A stretch of 64,000 nt of DNA from assembly GCF_000182925.2 (NCBI RefSeq), contig NC_026503.1, positions 1,922,001-1,986,000 of the forward strand, in the 5' to 3' direction. Each line of letters opens with the position of its first letter. Within the stretch, counting starts at the first letter, position 1. The position numbers and the translations under genes were made by a program. This DNA is from Neurospora crassa OR74A (taxonomy: Eukaryota > Ascomycota > Sordariomycetes > Sordariales > Sordariaceae). The notes under the pieces were generated by a model, which saw only the letters and a program-made list of their open reading frames with translations, searched no databases and had not been told where the DNA came from. Positions 57,579 to 64,000 of the stretch are shown here, piece after piece.

Positions 57579-58434
57579 TGTCGTTGCTGGTATGCACTTC
57601 AAGCTCCGTACGCGGCATATGGGTTTGTACATCTAGACACGGTGTCAAACATTGACGGATTGCATTGGCACTCCCGCACTTTCACACAACTTAACCGACT
57701 CATCTCACACAATGGAACGTGGAATTGGGGGTCCCTGAAAATGATGCTAATCTGCCTGTCTGCTGTGGCTTCTTGTGCTGCCAGTGTGAAGGAACGGGGC
57801 CGACAGCTGCCCCAACATTACCTTACATTACATGGTATTCAATACCTGGTAGGCGTTGGGGCGTTATGCGCTATACCTGTGCGCTACTTGAGCCCACCGC
57901 GACGGTCATCAAGGTACTGAGGTACCGTGTAGGTAGTGTGATACCAAAGACGGCGGGCTCGTGCAGGGACCCGAGGGCGGTGTGTGTCTTGGTTGGTGTG
58001 TTCATCTGTCTTGGGTCAGTTCCAGGTCGTTTCCAGTGTGGTTGCGTGGCAGCAAGCGAAGAATGCCATTCGTCGTCATTTGTCGAGATAGCCACCCAGA
58101 CCGTGTCGTGACGAAGTCTACACACGGTAAGACTCAGCTGTACGACCGGCCAACAGCCCAGTGCTCGCCCACCATTTTGCGACGCAGTGATCGGCAGACC
58201 CTGGCCGTCTCTTTGCTTGAAGCGGCCTTTTGCTGGGCAGCTGCGAGTGATGGAGTGACAAAGCGACGAGTGGAAGCCCGTCCCGCGGGCGTGCTTGCCC
58301 ACCCAGGGGGTCACCCCCGACTCTGAGAAGTGGAAGCACTGGGCTGTTCAGCTCAGCGACGACGGAGGTCGGCCGCTCCAGTCACCTACTCCCGTCTGTT
58401 AGAACCAGGGCGAGTGCCAGAGGTACCCAGCATG

Positions 58435-59895
58435 ACCTCCGGCAGCGCTGACTGACGCTCGCAGCGGTTCCGTCCTCTTCCACCTCCTGCCTGCTTGTTC
58501 CATTTCGTGCTTCCCACTGCTTCCAGGTTCTCAGGCTCCTTTTCAATACCCACCTCCGCCATCCACCCATTTCACCCTATTCCCAAACCACCTTTTTCTC
58601 TTCTCTCTTCTTTCCTGTATAACTCGCCTTGTTCGCCGTCGTTTGTCGCGCTTCATTTGTCGTGCATCGCATTGTCTGTTTTAGCTCGCATTCGCCTCGC
58701 AATCAATCAATCAAAACAATCAATCCGTCAACTCGACGCACCTCATCCGACTTCGCATCACCTCGCTCGTCCCGATCGGATACCATTGATTGCGGCAGCC
58801 TTGCATCGACATCGGGCTCCATCCCCAACTCTCACATCAATCAGCCTTTGGGTTCCCGACTGCGCCGTTCGAACACTGGTTTCCTTCTTTCGTCTGTTCC
58901 AAGTAAAAAAAAAAAAACAACACGAAAGACCAGCGAGACGAGCACTCTGAAAAGCCAAAAAAGCAACATCGAAGACCATCACGCATTCAGTTGCATCACG
59001 CTACCGTCTTCCACGCTCCGCCGAGTCTCCAGTCAGCATACCACACACACACACGGACTAGACCACTGGTTGCTTGCTTGGCTCCCCCGGCCTCTTCCAT
59101 CATCGCCGACCCGCAACTTCCGTTTTCGTCCGTTACCAAGTTGCTGCATCCCCGAAGACTTGGTATCCACTTTTTCCAGTGTGAATCACATCTCGCGTGC
59201 CGAACCAGGGGGTTGCAAAGAGTCACTCCACGGCCCACCTGTTCCTGAGAGACTCTTATACGCGGCGATCGGTCAACTCTTTCTGAGATATCTCCGATAC
59301 AACTCTTGATCATCATAGTCAACAACATCAAGCCATTGAGATACGCTGCCAAAACCACGCCGTCGTTGCCTTCAAGGCTCCCCCCCCTTGCCCTCTAGCC
59401 CGGCTCACCCGGTGTTTACATTGGTGATTACTTCGACCAAGCTCAAGTCACCTGGACAAGCATCATCAACACCGCCAACGACAACAACAATAACTCAGAA
59501 CAGCGTCAAACGGCCTTCAACTTATACCTCGCCTGACCTGGATTCGATGTTACTATAACAACAACAATTTCTTTCTCCCTTCACCCACTACTCTACCGTT
59601 TCGACGGCCCCTTTCTCGACCGACTACTCTACAGTCACATTTCCTTTGTTGACTCTTCACCTTATCACCGCTTATGAGCCTCAGACCGTGAACGATTTCG
59701 ACTTGTTTTCACAGTTCTAAACCCTGTACATTCTTCCACTTCTTTCTTGCTTTTACGGCGTCTCTTTTATACCTCTTTCGATACTTTGAGAAACACCTGT
59801 CTGCAAAGGAAACACACACGCGCATTGTATCAACTATCTACAACACAAAACCAACTCAACACCTATACCCTAATCTTTTCCCCCCAGCATTCGCC
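58435..59895 (+). promoter_or_regulatory. Very long, ATG-depleted 5' leader of the kinase gene
   Basis: From 58435 to 59545 the plus strand contains no ATG in any frame, 1,111 bases. The sequence is C/T- and CA-rich. The only upstream ATGs before the kinase start open two tiny frames, MLL at 59546-59557 and MSLRP at 59675-59692. Such loss of ATG is what selection on a transcribed leader would produce. Promoter position is inferred to lie near or before 58430. An A12-13 run lies at about 58905-58917. Confidence 0.6.
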
Positions 59896-61887
59896 ATGGA
59901 CTTCTGCCTTCGGAACAAGTTCCAATCTGGAGTTCTCCTCGCTGGACGATACCAAACGATCTCCCCTCTCAACCATGGATCCTTTGGCATGGTCTTCATG
60001 GCTCGCGACCTCAAGACTGGTCAGAAGGTTGCCATCAAGTGCCTGACAAAGAAGGGAGCTGCAAGCGAAGCCGGCTTCGACTTTGCGGTTGACGAGAAGT
60101 CTGAGGAGCTGGTTCTTCATCGACGTCTTGGAGCCCACCCCAACATTGTCAACTTCATCGACACCTTCGAGACCGAAGCCCATACATACATCGTCCTGGA
60201 GTACTGCGAGCGAGGCGATCTCTACGAAGCGATTCGTCTGGACCAGGGTCCTTTGGAAACCGAGCATGTGAGGCGATTCATGCTGGAGCTTGTCGACGCT
60301 GTTGCCCACATCCACGCCAAGGGCATCTACCACCGCGACATCAAGCCCGAGAACATCTTCCTCACCCAAACAGGCTCCGCCAAGTTGGGCGATTTCGGGC
60401 TTGCCACCACCGAGAAGTGGTCGTATGAGGCTGCGGTTGGAAGCGAACGTTACATGTCCCCTGAGCAGTTCGACTCGGCCGGTGCCGGATACTCGCCGGC
60501 TGCGGCAGACATCTGGGCTATTGGCATCTGCTTGCTTAACGTTCTCTTCGCCCGCAACCCATTCACCACCCCGACCGAGGCCGACCCGCTTTTCTTGGAT
60601 TTCTCGCGCGACAAGCAGTCTTTGTTCGATGTATTTCCTTCCATGTCCCAGGACACCTATGAAGTCATTGTTCAGTGTATGAACCTTGATCCTCGTAAGC
60701 GCTCCCTTGAGGGTGCTCGCGAAGCTCTCCTCCGCGTCATCAGCTTCACCACCGACGACGAGATCCTCGACGACTTCTGCACCGCCGATGGCCCCGTGGT
60801 CGCCAGCTCCAACCGTGAGCCTCTTCGCACCCCCTCGATCCAGAGCCCCCAGATGGACACTGGTGCATTCCCCTGGGCCAAGGCGCTCCACGCGAACACC
60901 AAGAGGCAGCTCAGCGACATTCCCGACGACGAAAGCTATACCGAGGACCTCTTCTCTACTTCTACCGCCACCACCTCCGACTGGCTTTCCGCTAGCATTC
61001 AGACCCCGCCTTCCGTTTCGTCTGTTATGGACTCACATCTTGCTGCCTCCATGCAGTCGCTTAACATGGGCTCGGTCGCTCAATCTAGCAAGGACATGTT
61101 TGCCAAGATCCCCGTGAGGCCTTCGGCCGCCACCGGCTCTCTTCCGATCAACATGGCCAAGCAGCCTAAGCAGTCAGCTTTGTCGCTGGTTTTCGGTCGC
61201 AAGGATACTGTCTCTAAGAGCTGGAGTGATCTGTGGGACGAAGAGGAGGAGGAGGAGGAAGAGCAAGCTAAGCAGCTGGCGTTGAAGGAGATGAACTCCA
61301 GGACCTGGAGCCAGGAAAGCAAGCACGATAACGAGAACACTCCTCGCATGGGTCGGTCACCGGCTACCAAGGCGGGCAGTCTTCACGTGGAGCACGATAT
61401 CCCGGCTATTGACATGCATCTCGGTTCCAACATCGACGACGATCTCGCTGCCGATGGTTTCTTCTTCCACGATGCCCCCGCACAGAAGGAGCCCACTCAG
61501 TTCTCTATGAGCCACTCTCCGCCTGCCCGGAAGAGTGCCCTAGACAAGTGGCAGGCTCTGGGTGAACGTCGCAGGGCGACAGGAACCACACCTCCCAAGG
61601 GTTCCGAGTCTATCCCGAGAACGCGTCAAATTCCTCATAGCTTTGGCGCCGCCTCTCATGATTTCAACAGCATTCACCACAACTCTTATACTGTTCACTC
61701 GAACAATCACTCACCTCATCATTATTCTGCCAACATCGGAAAGAAGTCTACCCCGGTCAAACAGTGCCCTTGGAGCAAGGGACGCGATCGGGCATTTGAC
61801 TGGCGCAAGGAGAAGCGTCATCCTTTCGATGTCGAGTGGGTTGGTGGCTGGACGGGAGCTCCTCTCGTGCCAGTTCATCACTTGTAG
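59896..61887 (+). CDS. Serine/threonine protein kinase of the Ran1/Ksp1 type
   Basis: A single exon of 663 residues with an N-terminal kinase domain (about 18-290). Catalytic elements are intact: the glycine loop NHGSFGMVFMA (26-36), VAIK with Lys48, the HRDIKPEN loop (146-153), DFGLATTEKW (166-175) and the activation segment GSERYMSPEQF. The compact, very N-terminal domain, GSERYMSPE, and the DLYEAIRL hinge region place it near fungal Ran1/Pat1 and Ksp1 kinases, which act in nutrient and developmental control. The C-terminal 370 residues are disordered with Ser-rich and acidic runs (EEEEEEE near 450). They end in a conserved-looking block rich in Trp and His (CPWSKGRDRAFDW, HPFDVEWVGGWTGAP). 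The ATG at 59896 is the first after the leader. Confidence 0.9.
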   Translation: MDFCLRNKFQSGVLLAGRYQTISPLNHGSFGMVFMARDLKTGQKVAIKCLTKKGAASEAGFDFAVDEKSEELVLHRRLGAHPNIVNFIDTFETEAHTYIVLEYCERGDLYEAIRLDQGPLETEHVRRFMLELVDAVAHIHAKGIYHRDIKPENIFLTQTGSAKLGDFGLATTEKWSYEAAVGSERYMSPEQFDSAGAGYSPAAADIWAIGICLLNVLFARNPFTTPTEADPLFLDFSRDKQSLFDVFPSMSQDTYEVIVQCMNLDPRKRSLEGAREALLRVISFTTDDEILDDFCTADGPVVASSNREPLRTPSIQSPQMDTGAFPWAKALHANTKRQLSDIPDDESYTEDLFSTSTATTSDWLSASIQTPPSVSSVMDSHLAASMQSLNMGSVAQSSKDMFAKIPVRPSAATGSLPINMAKQPKQSALSLVFGRKDTVSKSWSDLWDEEEEEEEEQAKQLALKEMNSRTWSQESKHDNENTPRMGRSPATKAGSLHVEHDIPAIDMHLGSNIDDDLAADGFFFHDAPAQKEPTQFSMSHSPPARKSALDKWQALGERRRATGTTPPKGSESIPRTRQIPHSFGAASHDFNSIHHNSYTVHSNNHSPHHYSANIGKKSTPVKQCPWSKGRDRAFDWRKEKRHPFDVEWVGGWTGAPLVPVHHL

Positions 61888-64000
61888 TTGGGCTATCACC
61901 TTCGCTGTGGCCCTCCATTGATTCATACTGTTTTTGGGTAAAGGAAATCTGCTGATCCTAGTCGGAGTATACGGGCATTTTTGGTCTTTTGGCTTTTTTT
62001 TTTTTTTTTTTTGGCTTTTCAGGGGTTTTGTTGCTTGGGGTCAAACGGGCGGGTCTGTCGTCAATATTTTCAGGGATTTACAGTACTGCATAGCATGGTT
62101 TAAACAAACAAACAAAGGGCGAAGCGGCATTCAGATACAGAAACTGGACATTCGAATTGGATTGGGTTTTCTCTTCTCTATCATTTCATTTCATTCATCG
62201 GATCGAGACATATGGACATGAGCCCGAAGGATCAGCATTTTTCTCTTTTCCGGTTTAAAAGACCAAACAAGGACAGTTACATGGGATTGGTGGATGGGCG
62301 GAATGGTGAATTGGGTTTCAACTCGCTTTCTGTGTATTAGATATTCTCCGAACATCTCATGTGAAGACCTTCAAAGGTCACAACAATACCAGAAGTTACC
62401 CACTCGAACGCTATATCTTTGTCTTATGCCTTTTGTGAACGTGATGAACTGAATGGGGAAACAGATTACCAGATTACCTTCAGCATTACCTCAACGTACG
62501 CGCCTGCTCAAAGAAGTACTTACGTCATCGACCTATTCCCGCCGCGATCGATACAATGACAACAGTACCATGTGGTTCAAGTCCTGTATAAATTCAAGCA
62601 GCTAAACAAGAATCATAAACGGCCAACGGCCGGCTACTCCGACTGAGGACGGGTCATGTGTACTATTTGTGTGACAGGAGACAAACAGAACAAAAAAAAA
62701 CGTACACACATACATACGCATAGTTATGTACGAGGTTATACGGCTGTTACTCTCCTGTGCCCTCTCGGTATTCAAGTCCGCGAGGTTGTTTAGGTATGCC
62801 CGGGGATGCCGAGGGTTAGAGGGCAATCTGTATCACAAGGACCGAAAGTACATTCCACTCTTTTTTTTTTTTTTTATATATATATACTTTTTATCACGTA
62901 AAGTGTTTTGAGATTGGTTCTGGTGAACTGTACAATCCACACATACCTATACGCAACTGAAGGAAAGTTATTTGGTTCCAATGGGGGAAATTCGCGAACC
63001 CGAACGAAAGATAAAAGGAAAATGACGTAAAGTGTTGGACGTACGTTCAGCTTACACATAACATAGAGGTATATTATGAAGCCGTTTGGGAGGAGGCGGA
63101 CGACAACGACGACAACGGAAGTTACTACCTAGGTTTCCCTCCCTGTTGTTATGACGCTCCCTACTTACTTACCCCTCTATCGCTGCACCACATCGATGGG
63201 TGAACTTCTTCCATCTTCCGGCGAGGTCATTCGGAAATGCTGCTTGCTTGCTGCTACTACTATCAGGAATCTCCATGGAACCTCCTGGCAGGAAGTGATT
63301 ACATGGGTATATGAGGTAATTAACGTGAGTTTTCACCTTCCGGTTTCGGTTGTGAAAGGAACGAGTTGTTGTGTTATGCGATGTTGGGATTAGTAAGGTA
63401 GGGGATGGTAAATGCACTGGAGGTAGGTGCGGTGTTGCAGTTAGCTGGAACATGAGAGGAAGGAACGATAGATAGTGACAATGATGAACCAGTAGGGAAG
63501 CCAGTGCAGTGGGTTGGTTTACATTTCATATGGCGGGCATGGTCGAACTGTAGAAGGCGAACAATTGAAAGTGAAGGAGCCACGTAAGGATGAGACTCGT
63601 CCGTCGTTGCTGCTAGGCCAAATGCTTCGAACCTAACATGACTCACCTAGGTACCTATCATAAACAGACAGCGGTGACTGAAAGAAGTGAAGTGTGATAT
63701 CAAAGATGAAGAAGAGAAGAGGAGATGAGGACGCTAGCTAGTCTGTATTGGCTGGAATACCTAGGAAGAGACTCTCACGCACCATGCGATGACAGTCCAG
63801 ATGGGATGAAAGACCAGATATGGTGATACAAGATTGGACAGTGCTGGCACATGTAATTTATTGTAGGTTTGGCAGTTAACCCTGAATAGTAATGCGATCA
63901 TTGTATACCATTGTCATGGCCCTTCGTAGTTAATTGCCCTTGCCTCTTCTGCTGAGTACCTCTGTGCTTGACCACCGGATGGGAGTGGTTTCCAAAGTCG
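61888..64000. other. Kinase 3' flank and right-hand intergenic region
   Basis: No gene is supported. Holds a T19 run at 61994-62012, which is probably in the kinase 3' untranslated region, a T-run followed by (TA)n at about 62861-62887, and CCTAGG palindromes at 63128-63133, 63646-63651 and 63760-63765. Confidence 0.55.
61994..62012. repeat. T19 homopolymer
   Basis: Nineteen consecutive T about 110 bases after the kinase stop codon. Confidence 0.85.

Larger units (their letters stand above)
52212..58434. other. Gene-poor region of 6.2 kb between utr4 and the kinase leader
   Basis: No supported gene. Frames are short, mostly begin at non-ATG codons, and lack motifs on both strands. Simple repeats are present: (TTG)8 at 53792-53815, (TTG)10 at 56431-56460 and an AGTC repeat at about 57557-57578. 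The left end is the utr4 promoter. The rest could be regulatory or non-coding RNA, but nothing in the sequence proves it. Confidence 0.5.

Noticed and set aside
59863-60891. Minus-strand frame of 342 codons
   Set aside because: It is antisense to the intact kinase domain and has no motif of its own.

Overview
This window looks like a chromosomal segment from a filamentous ascomycete, most likely the Neurospora/Sordaria lineage of the Sordariomycetes. The coding sequences have short spliceosomal introns of about 45-110 bases. Donors are mostly GTAAGT, GTATGT, GTGAGT or GTACGT, and branch sites resemble CTAAC or CTGAC. Intergenic regions are long and rich in simple repeats, leaders are pyrimidine-rich, and proteins carry long low-complexity tails. 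The species call is an inference from style and from similarity to proteins I remember; no search was run.

I can support 17 protein-coding genes whose exons join in frame. Left to right: TRAPP subunit Trs33/TRAPPC6 (-), a PIAS/Siz-type SUMO E3 ligase (-), a small DUF2423-like basic protein (+), the GPI-anchor ethanolamine-phosphate transferase Gpi7/Las21 (+), condensin subunit 3 (CAP-G/Ycg1, -), the four-RRM ribosome-biogenesis protein Nop4 (+), a NIPA-type magnesium transporter (-), an unrecognised 500-residue protein (+), an unrecognised four-exon protein (-), tyrosyl-DNA phosphodiesterase Tdp1 (-), a PNRC/Edc1-motif protein (-), the cullin RING subunit Rbx1/Hrt1 (+), signal peptidase subunit Spc12 (-), a CorA/Mnr2-type magnesium transporter (+), mitochondrial small Tim protein Tim8 (+), ribosomal protein uL23 (-), and the 25S rRNA methyltransferase Bmt2 (+). 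Further right are enolase-phosphatase E1/Utr4 (-) and a Ran1/Ksp1-type protein kinase (+), giving 19 genes with the two unrecognised ones counted.

The genes are mostly housekeeping. Themes recur: ribosome production (Nop4, uL23, Bmt2, the DUF2423-like protein), chromosome and genome maintenance (condensin, Tdp1, SUMO ligase), the secretory route (TRAPP, Gpi7, Spc12), and magnesium uptake (NIPA and CorA). uL23 and Bmt2 are divergent across only 579 bases and may share a promoter.

Two regions are gene-poor: 46.5-50.8 kb, with only weak coding-like fragments, and 52.2-59.9 kb upstream of the kinase. The kinase is preceded by a stretch of about 1.1 kb with no ATG on its strand, which looks like a very long selected 5' leader. 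I saw no tRNA, rRNA, CRISPR, viral element or intact transposon, and no convincing undescribed multi-gene system. The most interesting signals are the ATG-free kinase leader, the uORF-bearing CorA leader, the PNRC-motif protein, and unusual insertions or tails in TRAPPC6, NIPA, condensin and Bmt2.
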